A stretch of DNA of 39,144 nucleotides from Pirellula sp. (GTDB taxonomy: Bacteria; Planctomycetota; Planctomycetia; Pirellulales; Pirellulaceae): the NCBI GenBank assembly GCA_021736575.1, contig JAIPFP010000027.1:1-39144 (forward strand). Reading direction: 5' to 3'. The notes beneath the pieces were generated by a model. That model was not told the DNA's origin, searched no databases, and saw nothing but the letters and a program-made list of their open reading frames with translations. The translations under genes were made by a program, and so were the position numbers. This document shows, piece after piece, positions 9,027 through 17,626 of this stretch (its first letter is position 1; each line of letters starts with the position of its first letter).

Positions 9027-9857
9027 ATGCGAAAAATCGCTGTCCTCAACCAAAAAGGTGGTGTTGGCAAAACCACAACGGCTGTGAATCTCGCTGCCGG
9101 ACTTGCACAATGCGGCAAGAAAGTGTGCGTGCTGGATTTGGATCCACAAGCCCATGCGTCGTTGCATTTGGGTTTGACGCTTAACGAAAACGAAATCAGT
9201 ATTTACGACATGTTGTGCGGTGATGCGAGGCTCGATCAAGTTAGACGCTGGGTACTGCCCAATCTCGCCGTGGTTCCAGCTAGCCTCGATTTGGCGGCTG
9301 CCGAGATGGAATTGGCCGGTGAAGTTGGCCGCGAAGTGATCTTAAAAGACAGAATCGAGATGGACGATTCCGATTTCGATTTCATGATTCTGGATTGCCC
9401 GCCATCGCTTGGTGTGCTCACTCTCAACGCCCTGACGGCCGTCGATGAGGTCTTCTTGCCATTGCAACCTCACTTCCTGGCGCTGCACGGGTTGAGCAAA
9501 CTTCTCCGAACGATTGAGCTCGTTGCAAAACGATTGAATCCGGACTTGCGACTCGAGGGCATCGTGCTTTGCATGTACGAATCCGGCACTCGTTTGGCCG
9601 CCGAAGTCAGTCGCGATGTCGAAGAATTTTTGAAAGTAAGCACGGCTCAAAGTCCAGTTTGGGCTCAAGCCAAGTTCTTTCAAACCAAAGTGCGACGCAA
9701 CATTCGATTGGCGGAAGCCCCAAGCTTCGGACAATCCATTTTCGCCTACGCGCCCAACAGTCACGGAGCAGAAGATTATCTCTCCTTGGCCTACGAAGTT
9801 TTAGCAGGAAACGGACCAACGGCTCCCTTATTCAAAGCGCTTTCTACCGCAAAGTAA
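9027..9857 (+). CDS. ParA/Soj-family ATPase
   Basis: This 276-residue ParA/MinD-type ATPase carries the deviant Walker A KGGVGKTT at residues 10-17 (signature lysine Lys10, catalytic-loop Lys15). It has the PQAHASLHLG stretch in place of the usual DPQGN switch, and the Walker B ILDCPPSLG near residue 120. Such proteins dimerise on ATP, bind DNA or membrane, and position chromosomes or large complexes. The ATG at 9027 is preceded by AAGG; an upstream ATG at 8952 would add 25 atypical residues before MRKIAVLNQKGG. No parB or parS-like partner is visible, so it could be an orphan ParA with a cargo other than the chromosome. A lipoprotein gene follows after 22 bp. Confidence 0.85.
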   Translation: MRKIAVLNQKGGVGKTTTAVNLAAGLAQCGKKVCVLDLDPQAHASLHLGLTLNENEISIYDMLCGDARLDQVRRWVLPNLAVVPASLDLAAAEMELAGEVGREVILKDRIEMDDSDFDFMILDCPPSLGVLTLNALTAVDEVFLPLQPHFLALHGLSKLLRTIELVAKRLNPDLRLEGIVLCMYESGTRLAAEVSRDVEEFLKVSTAQSPVWAQAKFFQTKVRRNIRLAEAPSFGQSIFAYAPNSHGAEDYLSLAYEVLAGNGPTAPLFKALSTAK

Positions 9858-9879
9858 ACCCTAAGAGACGAGTTCCATC

Positions 9880-11532
9880 ATGTCGCATCCGCAATTCGAA
9901 CGCTTTCGGTTAAGCTTCAGCATGGGCTTGCAAACGACGCGTTTCGACCTCAAGAAGCTCAGCCTCGCGATTGTCCTGTTCTCGCTGGTTGTCATACCAG
10001 GTTGCCAAGGGCTAGGGCTTCGATCTCGCAATGATGACATGGCTTTTCTCAACGAGGAAGAAGATGACTGGTCCATTCCGTACCGATCGCCAGGAAAAGT
10101 ACCACGCCCCAGCTTCGCAGATGCTCGATCGCGAGAAAACGCTTCAGGAACCAAGGGACTGCCAAAAGCGTCTCGATACGCTGCGGCAGAACGCAACAAT
10201 AAACGCACGCCCCACACGCTGCTAGGGTATCTAAATGCGGAAGGCAATGCAAACAAACATCGCAACGACCGGCCTTTATTAAGCACTCAGCAGCAAGACC
10301 TCGACTTTGAGGGAGCTTTGGATTCATTGCCTCCCGCTCAACGCGACTTGTACAAGAAACAACTTGAGGCGGTCCAACAACATGTTATCGACATGGCATC
10401 GAGTCTTGCCGTAAATAGCGAAGAGCAACCCTCCAAGTCCTCGAACGAAAAGCGAACGCTTTCCGATTCCACAGCGAACCCCTCAGAATCGAACGAAAAT
10501 GCAGTCGCAAAAGTAGCTTCTGAATCGAACGACAAGAAAAAGTCGGGCGTCTCGATTCGTCTGAATGATCCTGATGTGAATGATTCTGGTGTCAAGGAGC
10601 ACGCTAACTCAGTTGCAACCACAATTCCATCGCCGCTTCAGGGGACTCCTGTTGCTCCTGAAGAAGGTTTGAATTCTGCGGCAACGATTTCAACCATCAT
10701 GCCGCCGGAGTCCAAAGTCTTAAGTGCTTCGGGAATCGCCGTCGCGCCATCCAATCCAAATGCAGTTGCCCCAAGTGGTGACAGCGCACCTGCCACTCCT
10801 CAAGATAGTTCGCCAGTTCATTCATTGACTTTAGCGGAAAGTACAAACCATGCCATCGAACAATTGGAAAAGCAAATTCGCGAAACCCCTTCCACCGATG
10901 AGAGCATAAGGCGGATCCAGGAAATAAAATTGCGAATGCTGTACGTTGTTCAACGCCGGCTGGATGACGCGCTACGACCTATCGAGCACTTGAGCGACAA
11001 CGAAAACGCGTTTATTGCACATGAGATGCAAGCCCTGTTTGAGGCAACCAATCCGGACGCGATGCCAGTTCGGTCGCGTCACTGGTCTCTCGTCATGAAC
11101 AACCAGCGAGAAGCCACGAATTATCTTGCAGCAGCGAGTAATTTGGAAATCAAGTCGCTCGCTTTTTGTACCGAGGTTGAGCGATATGGTGTTGTGACGA
11201 AGTTTCCAAAGAGTCAATTCCAAGCCGATCAAGAAGTTTTGCTGTACTGCGAAATTGAGAACGTTTCGGCTGAAAAAATCCGAACTGGATTTGAAACGCA
11301 ACTGCAAGGCAGCTACGAGATCATCGACAGCCAAGGTCGCAAGGTAGCTGACCAATTGTTGCCGATGGAACCAGAGTTATGCCAGAATCATCGACGCGAC
11401 TACTTCATCGTTTACAAGATCTACATGCCTCAGCAAATCGCATCTGGCAGTTATCAATTGAAATTGACCATCGAGGACATGAAAGCGCACAAGTGGGGTC
11501 AAAGCCAGCTTGATTTTCAAATCAAAAAATAG
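9880..11532 (+). CDS. Large lipoprotein of unknown function
   Basis: This 550-residue predicted lipoprotein has an N-terminal segment with hydrophobic core LAIVLFSLVVIPGC; the lipobox VIPGC gives Cys42. Residues about 45-330 are low-complexity and rich in Ser, Asn, Glu, Ala and Pro, typical of an extended surface linker. The conserved-looking domain is at the C-terminus (about 340-550), with alternating beta strands (KSQFQADQEVLLYCEIENVS, SGSYQLKLTIEDM) suggesting an immunoglobulin-like fold. I do not recognise a family. It follows parA closely and is probably co-transcribed. By chance it opens MSHPQFER, which contains six residues of the Strep-tag II peptide. Confidence 0.65.
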   Translation: MSHPQFERFRLSFSMGLQTTRFDLKKLSLAIVLFSLVVIPGCQGLGLRSRNDDMAFLNEEEDDWSIPYRSPGKVPRPSFADARSRENASGTKGLPKASRYAAAERNNKRTPHTLLGYLNAEGNANKHRNDRPLLSTQQQDLDFEGALDSLPPAQRDLYKKQLEAVQQHVIDMASSLAVNSEEQPSKSSNEKRTLSDSTANPSESNENAVAKVASESNDKKKSGVSIRLNDPDVNDSGVKEHANSVATTIPSPLQGTPVAPEEGLNSAATISTIMPPESKVLSASGIAVAPSNPNAVAPSGDSAPATPQDSSPVHSLTLAESTNHAIEQLEKQIRETPSTDESIRRIQEIKLRMLYVVQRRLDDALRPIEHLSDNENAFIAHEMQALFEATNPDAMPVRSRHWSLVMNNQREATNYLAAASNLEIKSLAFCTEVERYGVVTKFPKSQFQADQEVLLYCEIENVSAEKIRTGFETQLQGSYEIIDSQGRKVADQLLPMEPELCQNHRRDYFIVYKIYMPQQIASGSYQLKLTIEDMKAHKWGQSQLDFQIKK

Positions 11533-11668
11533 GACGAGTGCATCCTATTGACTTCGTTTTGTTCTCGTTTCCAATCGCTTAAAATTGGGTACCGTTGCTA
11601 GATACTAGGGGCGAATCATTGCCCTGCATATCGATACGATTCTTACAGTCCAAGCCCCTCATCCCCAG

Positions 11669-11698
11669 CCCTTCTCCCCTGAGTACCGGGGAGAAGGG
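11669..11698. repeat. Hairpin repeat cccttctcccc/ggggagaaggg
   Basis: Perfect 11-bp stem with an 8-base loop (tgagtacc), preceded by cccctcatccccag. This composition is a known type of interspersed hairpin in planctomycete genomes. It could also act as an mRNA 3' end for the lipoprotein transcript, though no T-run follows. Confidence 0.6.
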
Positions 11699-11949
11699 AG
11701 CAAGAACTCTGCGCGAGTACTCATCAATTTTTTTGGAGAATCAATCTTTCCAATGCCCAATCCGTTACGTATAGTGCAGATGTGCGAATCGGAAACTGTT
11801 CGCATCAATTGCCTCTGGTCGTTTTTCAGGCTGAGGGACCATCATATTGCGTTGGCTTAGATCGTCAAAAGGCGAGTGCAGTAGCACGCCTGATCTGCGC
11901 CAGTCTCGCAGCGGCTCCATGTCGTGCCGATGGACGGTCGGAGGAAAAA

Positions 11950-11990
11950 ACAAGCGCTGGCCGGTGGTTCATCCATCGGCCAGCTTTGTT
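11950..11990 (-). terminator. Intrinsic terminator of the DUF4159 gene
   Basis: Eight-base stem gctggccg/cggccagc around a 13-base loop. On the minus strand it is followed by gcttgtttttt, directly after the stop of the gene ending at 11995. Confidence 0.7.
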
Positions 11991-11994
11991 TGAT

Positions 11995-14385
11995 CTATTG
12001 CGTGAGCGCATACAGTAGCATGTTGATTCCGATTCGGAATGCATCCTCCCGAACATAACCTCGGCATTGCATCGAGTGCTTGCTCTCCATTGCACAGCTT
12101 AGATCATTGGGCGAGAACAACATCACAATTCTGCCATTCCACTCCAGCGCATCAAGATCTGCCGGCCCCTCGCGCTTGGATTGGCGAAGGTCCGAGCCCG
12201 CAGCCGATGCATCGATCAATGCAACGTTTCCCAAATCGTATCCAACGGGCCCATTGCGTTGCATGAGCGGATGTTTTGGGTCGACTTTTCGCCAGAATGA
12301 ATCGGGTAGAACCTGACTGAATTCCTTTCGAACCGCTTCGGAAAATTCTTTGGAAGCGCAGATCGCATCACCCATTACGAAGCCGCCGTTTTCGAAGTGC
12401 TTCTTTAAGCCTTGCCGTTCTTCTTGCGATAAGGCAAATTGGTTTCGCCCGTGAATGTAGAGGATCGGATACTTCTCGACTTCCGGGCTCACGAGCGAGA
12501 CCATGGGAGTCTTGCTGTCGACCAGGGACTGCGATTCTCGCCGAAACATTTCGATCAAGTTGGAGACCGCTTTCGGAGTGTCATCCGATCCACCGCTGTG
12601 CTGAATCTTGGGTATGGTCAGCGCCCCGCGAGCCAGCGCTTGACGGTCCCCTTGTGGGATGATTATGGTCGCTGCGTCCAGTTTGTCTTTGAGCTCGCGT
12701 CCGGTTGCATAGGCCACCGCGTTGACACCCAGTTTGACTGCGTTCATGATATCCGACTCGACCGAAGCGGCACGCTTTGGGATGATCCCATACGGCCGAC
12801 CCAGTTCCCATCGACATGACAAACTGATAGGCGAATAGACAACGCTGGTGCGACAACAAGTGTCCAGGCCATACAGCCAAAAATCTTTTGGTAGGGCATT
12901 CGGATCGACTTTGGTTTCGGCTGACCAGATCGGATGCGACGGAGCCAGCTTTTGAAATTGCTTGTCGAAAATGGTCTCCATCTCGCGTCGAAACGATTTA
13001 TCAAACGCTTCCCCGTTGCATCCATCCCCGTTGCAAGCCTCTGCAAAAATAAACCCGCCTTGTTCGGTATAGTCTTTGAGCAGTTTGCGTTGCGGGTCCG
13101 TAAGCTTGAATTCCTTGGAGCCACTGATGAACAAAACGGGTGTTTCGAGGAGGTTTTCCACCGTTGCTTTTTCTAAACGGATGGTTTGCCACGCCAGTTC
13201 ACGCTTCCAGACCTTCTCGATCTGCCCGGTGAGGTTTTGGATTGAGCGACGATGGTGATTCCAATCGGAATCCTTGGGATCCCCGAATTGCAAATGACCG
13301 ATGACCACTTGTCGTTTGCCTTTGCTCAAGAACAAAAGAGCCATCGCAGAAGCAGTGATTTCGTCAGCCTCAATCGGACCACCTCGAAAACTTCCACCGA
13401 TACTTTGGCCCTGGTTTGAGAGCAAATACTCGGCACCTTCGCGATACCAATCGTGATCGCCAATGAAACGTTGGCCGGTCAGACGCCCGACCCTCTCCAG
13501 TGCATAGAGGTAGTACATGGTGTACTTTCCACTCTCCGGGTTGCGGTTGACGGAAAAATTGCGAGCAAGCCATTGTATCGGTTTGGCGAGGTCGAAATCA
13601 GCAGCTTTCGTATCACTGTTTGTGCCGGTCCCGCAACACTTAATGTTGTTTCCAACGACTTGCGCATCGGTTCCTTCCGAAGCGTCTTGCAAGATGATCA
13701 TGGAAGCGATCCCAGCGCAAGTCATGCTGCCGATCGGGCTTTCTTTTCGATAGCCCCAACCCTCGCCGCGTCTTTGACTGTTCCAGTACTGTCTGCTCTC
13801 ATCAAAGCACTTTTGGGGAATCACAATTCCAAGTTTGCTGGCTTCCCATAACGCGAGAACTGCAAACTGGCTGTTCGATTCATCCGAATCGCCGGTACCC
13901 TGATAGTAACCCCAGCCACCGTTTCTCGCCTGAGCTTTCACAAGCCAGTCAACCTCTTCCTGGATTCTCGCCATGTCTTTGGCCGGTTCTGCCAAGCAAA
14001 GTACCATTATTCTTAACGATGCCGTATAGGTTCGGTCCGACTTGACGCTTCGAATGTAATCCAATGCCTTAACGATCTTGGGGGATTTGATGCTTTGTCC
14101 AGCGCTCAGCAAGGCCAATGTCACCAAACACGTTTGTCCTGTACCGTATTCGAGTTGGCCAGGCCAAGAGCCGCGACGTCCAGCGGTCTCTTGGCTTTTC
14201 TCCAGAAACGAGACACACTGCGCGATCGATGCGGAAACGGCCGCAGGCGTTACGTCTTTATTTTGGGCAACCGCGCGTGGTCCGAGGAACGATGGTAGCA
14301 ACCAAGCCGCAACCAGCAGTAGCCTGCTAATCATCGAGCCCCTTTGGCTTTGGCGAGAGCATTTGCGAAGATCTTGATATGCCAT
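11995..14385 (-). CDS. Terpenoid-cyclase-like repeat protein with two DUF4159 domains
   Basis: The protein has about 796 residues and is predicted to be exported: a basic N-region, then MISRLLLVAAWLLPSFLGPRAVAQ. The first ~370 residues are an alpha/alpha-toroid of the prenyltransferase/squalene-cyclase-like repeat type, with NGGWGYYQG and GEGWGYRKE marking repeats, but without a DxDD cyclase motif that I can see, so a binding role is more likely. Two DUF4159-type modules follow. The first is centred on FISGSKEFKLTDPQRKLLKDY and ends in YSPISLSCRWE; the second is centred on YIHGRNQFALSQEERQGLKKH and ends in FSPNDLSCAME. DUF4159 resembles glutamine-amidotransferase-like folds. The ATG at 14385 has GGAG six bases upstream. 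GTG 14409 and ATG 14334 (with AAGGGG) are alternatives. Related genes often neighbour MoxR/vWA operons, not seen here. Confidence 0.75.
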   Translation of the reverse strand: MAYQDLRKCSRQSQRGSMISRLLLVAAWLLPSFLGPRAVAQNKDVTPAAVSASIAQCVSFLEKSQETAGRRGSWPGQLEYGTGQTCLVTLALLSAGQSIKSPKIVKALDYIRSVKSDRTYTASLRIMVLCLAEPAKDMARIQEEVDWLVKAQARNGGWGYYQGTGDSDESNSQFAVLALWEASKLGIVIPQKCFDESRQYWNSQRRGEGWGYRKESPIGSMTCAGIASMIILQDASEGTDAQVVGNNIKCCGTGTNSDTKAADFDLAKPIQWLARNFSVNRNPESGKYTMYYLYALERVGRLTGQRFIGDHDWYREGAEYLLSNQGQSIGGSFRGGPIEADEITASAMALLFLSKGKRQVVIGHLQFGDPKDSDWNHHRRSIQNLTGQIEKVWKRELAWQTIRLEKATVENLLETPVLFISGSKEFKLTDPQRKLLKDYTEQGGFIFAEACNGDGCNGEAFDKSFRREMETIFDKQFQKLAPSHPIWSAETKVDPNALPKDFWLYGLDTCCRTSVVYSPISLSCRWELGRPYGIIPKRAASVESDIMNAVKLGVNAVAYATGRELKDKLDAATIIIPQGDRQALARGALTIPKIQHSGGSDDTPKAVSNLIEMFRRESQSLVDSKTPMVSLVSPEVEKYPILYIHGRNQFALSQEERQGLKKHFENGGFVMGDAICASKEFSEAVRKEFSQVLPDSFWRKVDPKHPLMQRNGPVGYDLGNVALIDASAAGSDLRQSKREGPADLDALEWNGRIVMLFSPNDLSCAMESKHSMQCRGYVREDAFRIGINMLLYALTQ

Positions 14386-14433
14386 GATTTGCTCCAAAGG
14401 AATATTCACCTATTGTCGCCTTTCTAAGTTGCA

Positions 14434-14472
14434 CGACGCTCCGCGTCGTGATTCCTGCGACGCGGAGCGTCG
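14434..14472. repeat. Strong palindromic hairpin cgacgctccgcgtcg
   Basis: Two copies of a 15-base arm, perfectly inverted around a 9-base loop. Each arm is itself a small palindrome (cgacgc-tcc-gcgtcg). It lies between mtnA and the DUF4159 gene on the same strand, so it may trim or terminate the mtnA message. It looks like an interspersed REP-type element. Confidence 0.7.
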
Positions 14473-14495
14473 CACAACGAACTCCCCACTGCCGA

Positions 14496-15575
14496 TTACT
14501 CCACCATCGCTCGCACGCGTTCTTCGCAAACCGGGGAGATGATGCCGCGCTCGGTTATGATAGCGGAGATCAATTCAGCCGGCGTCACATCGAAGGCGGG
14601 GTTGTACACGTCGATACCGCTTGGTGCCGTCTGTCTGCCAAAACCGTGCATAATCTCGTCTGCTTTGCGTTGTTCGATTTGAATAGCGTCGCCACTGGTC
14701 ATCGACAAGTCAAACGTGCTGCGGGGTGCTGCGACATAGAACGGAATATTGTGGTGCTTGGCCAAGACCGCAACCCCATACGTACCGATCTTGTTAGCCG
14801 TATCACCGCGGGCTGTGATTCGATCTGCACCGACGATGACCGCCTGGATGCGGCCTTCACGCATGACTTGGGCTGCCATCGAGTCGCAGATGACGGTACA
14901 CCGAACGCCCCGCTGCTGGAGTTCCCAAGCGGTCAACCTTGAGCCCTGCAGCAATGGCCGAGTCTCATCGGCAAACACATGAATGTTCTTGCCTTGGTCT
15001 TGGGCTGTAAAGATAGCCGCCAAAGCTGTCCCGTATTCCGAAGTTGCCAAGCCACCTGCATTGCAATGCGTAAGCACCCCGGAATTGTCCTCCAGTAACT
15101 CGGCACCATGGTCACCGATCGCATGGCAAGTTCTGCGATCCTCGTCGTGAATCAGTCTCGCTTCTCTCAGCAAAGCTTGAGCTAGGTCCAATGGCGATGC
15201 GATGTTGGTGCTGCGAGCGACAACCGCTTTCATCCGATCGAGCGCCCAAAACAAATTGACGGCGGTCGGGCGACTCGTCGCTAAGTACTCGCAAGCCTTA
15301 ACGGAAACCTCTCGGGCTTCCCGTACCGAGTTTCCATTCGACAAACATTTTTGGAGTCCAAGCACAACGCCGTAGGCGGCGGCGATACCGATCGCGGGGG
15401 CACCACGGACTCGCAACATGACGATCGCTTCAAACACCTCTTCGATCGTGTGCAACGCGAGCACCTTGAGTTCCATTGGCAACAGCGTTTGGTCAAGCAA
15501 ATCAAGAAAACCATCAGCATCTCCGGACCATTGCACCGAGAAGACCCGTTGCGTTGTTGGTTCGATTGCATTCAT
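14496..15575 (-). CDS. mtnA: S-methyl-5-thioribose-1-phosphate isomerase
   Basis: This enzyme isomerises methylthioribose-1-phosphate to methylthioribulose-1-phosphate in the methionine salvage pathway. The 359-residue length is typical. Motifs in order are RGAPAIGIAAAYG (57-69), THCNAGGLAT with Cys171, DETRPLLQGSRLTAWEL, and IVGADRITARGDTANKIGTY with Asp251. The Cys and Asp correspond to the catalytic pair of the family, which separates MtnA from the related eIF2B subunits. No other salvage gene is in the window. The start ATG overlaps the response regulator's TGA as ATGA, with GGGAG seven bases upstream, so the two are translationally coupled. Confidence 0.93.
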   Translation of the reverse strand: MNAIEPTTQRVFSVQWSGDADGFLDLLDQTLLPMELKVLALHTIEEVFEAIVMLRVRGAPAIGIAAAYGVVLGLQKCLSNGNSVREAREVSVKACEYLATSRPTAVNLFWALDRMKAVVARSTNIASPLDLAQALLREARLIHDEDRRTCHAIGDHGAELLEDNSGVLTHCNAGGLATSEYGTALAAIFTAQDQGKNIHVFADETRPLLQGSRLTAWELQQRGVRCTVICDSMAAQVMREGRIQAVIVGADRITARGDTANKIGTYGVAVLAKHHNIPFYVAAPRSTFDLSMTSGDAIQIEQRKADEIMHGFGRQTAPSGIDVYNPAFDVTPAELISAIITERGIISPVCEERVRAMVE

Positions 15576-15994
15576 TCTACGCTCCCGTCTGGAAAAGGCT
15601 CATCAAGAAGTCTTTGAATTGTTTGTACTAGTTTGTCCATAGCAAAAGGTTTGTGAATGTAATCATCTGCCCCCAACATCCTTGCATAGGCCTGATGGCG
15701 TTCGCCATCGTTGCCAGTCACCATGACGACGCGTACCATCGACTTCTTGATTCGACGCAGGTGCTCCAGGACCAGGAATCCGCTTCGGCCTGGCATCATC
15801 ATGTCGAGCACCATCAAGTCGGGATTCACCGTTTCAATCGAATCCACGCCTTGATTTCCGTCGGGCACGTGCGTGACTGCGTAACCAAGACCTTCCAATG
15901 CATATTTCACGGGCTCGGCAACTTCGAAATCATCGTCCACGATAAGAATACGAGGTGGTCGATTCTCGGTTTGCCAACCAGGAGCAATAGGCAT
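15572..15994 (-). CDS. Single-domain response regulator
   Basis: This 140-residue protein consists almost wholly of a receiver domain. The acidic cluster is VDDD (20-22), the phospho-acceptor is Asp64 in LMVLDMMMPG, the switch Thr is Thr93 in VMVTGND, and the conserved Lys is Lys115 in IHKPF. There is no output domain, so it probably works by protein-protein contact, CheY-like or in a phosphorelay. The ATG at 15994 is chosen because the receiver fold starts at about residue 12; a GTG at 16051 would add 19 residues of doubtful value. Its stop overlaps the mtnA start by 4 bp. No histidine kinase is nearby. Confidence 0.85.
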   Translation of the reverse strand: MPIAPGWQTENRPPRILIVDDDFEVAEPVKYALEGLGYAVTHVPDGNQGVDSIETVNPDLMVLDMMMPGRSGFLVLEHLRRIKKSMVRVVMVTGNDGERHQAYARMLGADDYIHKPFAMDKLVQTIQRLLDEPFPDGSVE

Positions 15995-16106
15995 AATACT
16001 TGGATTTGAAGGGAATGGGTAAAGACGGTTGCGCAAGCGTCTGGCACTCACCTTCGGATGGAACCTTTGGTCTTAGGCGAGCGGTAGATTGAAAACTACC
16101 AATCAT

Positions 16107-16204
16107 AAACCGATACGTAAGTGAGGGACCTGCGAAATTGTCCCTCGCTTACGCTTCGGGTTGGGACTTGCGCAATGGTTCCTCGCTTACGCTTCGGGTT
16201 GGGA
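16107..16204. repeat. Planctomycete repeat cluster, NPKRKRG/TRSVSEG family
   Basis: An imperfect inverted repeat (cgtaagtgaggga against tccctcgcttacg) is followed by a direct duplication of a 24-base unit (cctcgcttacgcttcgggtt plus four bases) at 16143 and 16181, spaced 38 bp. It is the same family as 7911-7966. It lies downstream of the lipoprotein gene ending at 16242. Confidence 0.8.
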
Positions 16205-16241
16205 TCGGGCGCATGCCTGGTCATTATAGCAGCCTTTTCGT

Positions 16242-17378
16242 TTAGAGTACGATTGGCTGAGTCCACCACTGTTTCCACGTCCAACCGGGGGGCGGAACAA
16301 AGGGAATGGCCGTCCACCAAGGCAGGTCTTTCAGTTCGCGGGGCGGAGACGAAGGAACCTCGTCGGGCCGGACGGATTGAGGAGGATCAGGTAGAGTCCA
16401 TCCCGTTGCGGGAGGAGCTAGATCCAGCGATTTGTGGTAGTCCCGCTGCCTTTGTTCGATCCAGGTCAACGTTGGAAAGGTGGAATCTCCGGGAAGAATC
16501 GTATCCGCATGTTTAAGTCGATCACGAGCCAATTGGAAATCCTCTTTGGCCGTGGCTGCCAAGCTTAAGTTTTTCCAGGCGGCAGTGTTCCAAGAGTGCT
16601 GATCGACCGCCTCTTGCCAAACCCGTTCCGCCGCTTGCCAATTCCCTTGCCTCGCATAGCCATTTCCTTTTCGAACCTGGGATGAGCCCGGCATGAACCA
16701 AGGCAAGTCCAGTATTGCCTGCCTTGTTTCCGTAGTCGGCGCCACCATGGACCATGACTGCTTCGCAGAGGCCAAGAGCACTCGACTGTCGTTCCCTTGC
16801 GCAAACATCATGAGTTCTGGGTATTTCTTCTCCGCTTGTTTGCGATCGATCGAGACGATCTCCTCTTTGATGCGTTGCCCAGAGGAAACATCCACAATAC
16901 TCCAGTGAACGGTCAAGTACTCCAGTTTTTCCTTGGGTTTGAACAAACGAAATCTGCGTTTCGGAGTTGGTTTCGGAGGCGGAATATCCAACGCTTCATC
17001 GATAATGTTGCCCTGAAGGATGTAGTCCATTCCAGCGAGTCTGGCCGACGACAGGGCGGCCATATCATTGGGTTGGTTGTCGTACGAGACCAGTTGAATG
17101 CCACCAACCTGTGAAAGCTCGTGAGGATACATGGCAGCCAACATCGGATTGGGCTGCGGCTGAGCTCTCTGCATCGCGATCAGGAGCCGATCGGTCGCAT
17201 CGGTTTTTCCTCCGATAGGAGCCACTGCCACCCGCACAATGCCACGCTTGGGGACTTCCGAAGCTTTCCATACGTGCATCGGGGCTGACATTTTACAGCC
17301 GGCCACCCATAAACACACGAGCCCGCATAGCGCCGGCGTCATCTGAAAACAACTGTTTTTTGCTTTGTTTCTATGCAT
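16242..17378 (-). CDS. Lipoprotein with TPR-like region, unknown function
   Basis: This lipoprotein of about 378 residues carries a lipobox VAGC, with lipidation at Cys28. Residues about 40-200 look like a CsgG/LpoB-type domain, as in periplasmic assembly factors: a strand RVAVAPIGG, a helix-rich part, GMDYILQGNIIDEAL, and TVHWSIVDVSSGQRI. A short tetratricopeptide-like segment (GNWQAAERVWQEAVDQHSWNTAAWKNLSLAATAKEDFQLARDRL) follows. The C-terminal 70 residues are rich in Pro and Trp (WWTAIPFVPPPGWTWKQWW). GGAGGG lies nine bases before the ATG at 17378; a GTG at 17384 would add two residues. It appears to be monocistronic. Family assignment is tentative. Confidence 0.65.
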   Translation of the reverse strand: MHRNKAKNSCFQMTPALCGLVCLWVAGCKMSAPMHVWKASEVPKRGIVRVAVAPIGGKTDATDRLLIAMQRAQPQPNPMLAAMYPHELSQVGGIQLVSYDNQPNDMAALSSARLAGMDYILQGNIIDEALDIPPPKPTPKRRFRLFKPKEKLEYLTVHWSIVDVSSGQRIKEEIVSIDRKQAEKKYPELMMFAQGNDSRVLLASAKQSWSMVAPTTETRQAILDLPWFMPGSSQVRKGNGYARQGNWQAAERVWQEAVDQHSWNTAAWKNLSLAATAKEDFQLARDRLKHADTILPGDSTFPTLTWIEQRQRDYHKSLDLAPPATGWTLPDPPQSVRPDEVPSSPPRELKDLPWWTAIPFVPPPGWTWKQWWTQPIVL

Positions 17379-17626
17379 GCTCACAAACCCTCCGACCGGA
17401 GATTAGCTTATGTGCGATGGTTCAAGCAAGACAACTTACTGCGCGAGGCAGATTGGTAGACTGGTAGACTAGTGCTCTTCAACCGGCCGCACTCTAGGCG
17501 GGACGCAATGTGCTAGCAATCGTTGGGACCTGTGCGTCGAAAGAGGAACTCGTTAAACTCTTCCTCCACGACTCCTAGATCGCCTCTCGGATGTTTTTTC
17601 TAGGCCATTCCAAAAATGAATTACTG

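Larger units (their letters stand above)
11533..11994. other. Intergenic stretch with two hairpins, no gene seen
   Basis: 462 bp between convergent genes. It contains the repeat hairpin at 11669-11698 and the terminator-like hairpin at 11950-11990. The rest shows no convincing coding or RNA signal; short frames here lack ribosome sites. Confidence 0.6.

Noticed and set aside
16096..16320. Minus-strand frame giving DPNPKRKRG...TRSVSEG
   Set aside because: This is translation of the interspersed repeat at 16107-16204 and overlaps the end of the lipoprotein gene; it is not a gene.
17445..17520. tRNA-like segment with ttggtagactggtagac
   Set aside because: No acceptor stem, anticodon arm or T-loop could be assembled; it is an 8-bp tandem duplication.
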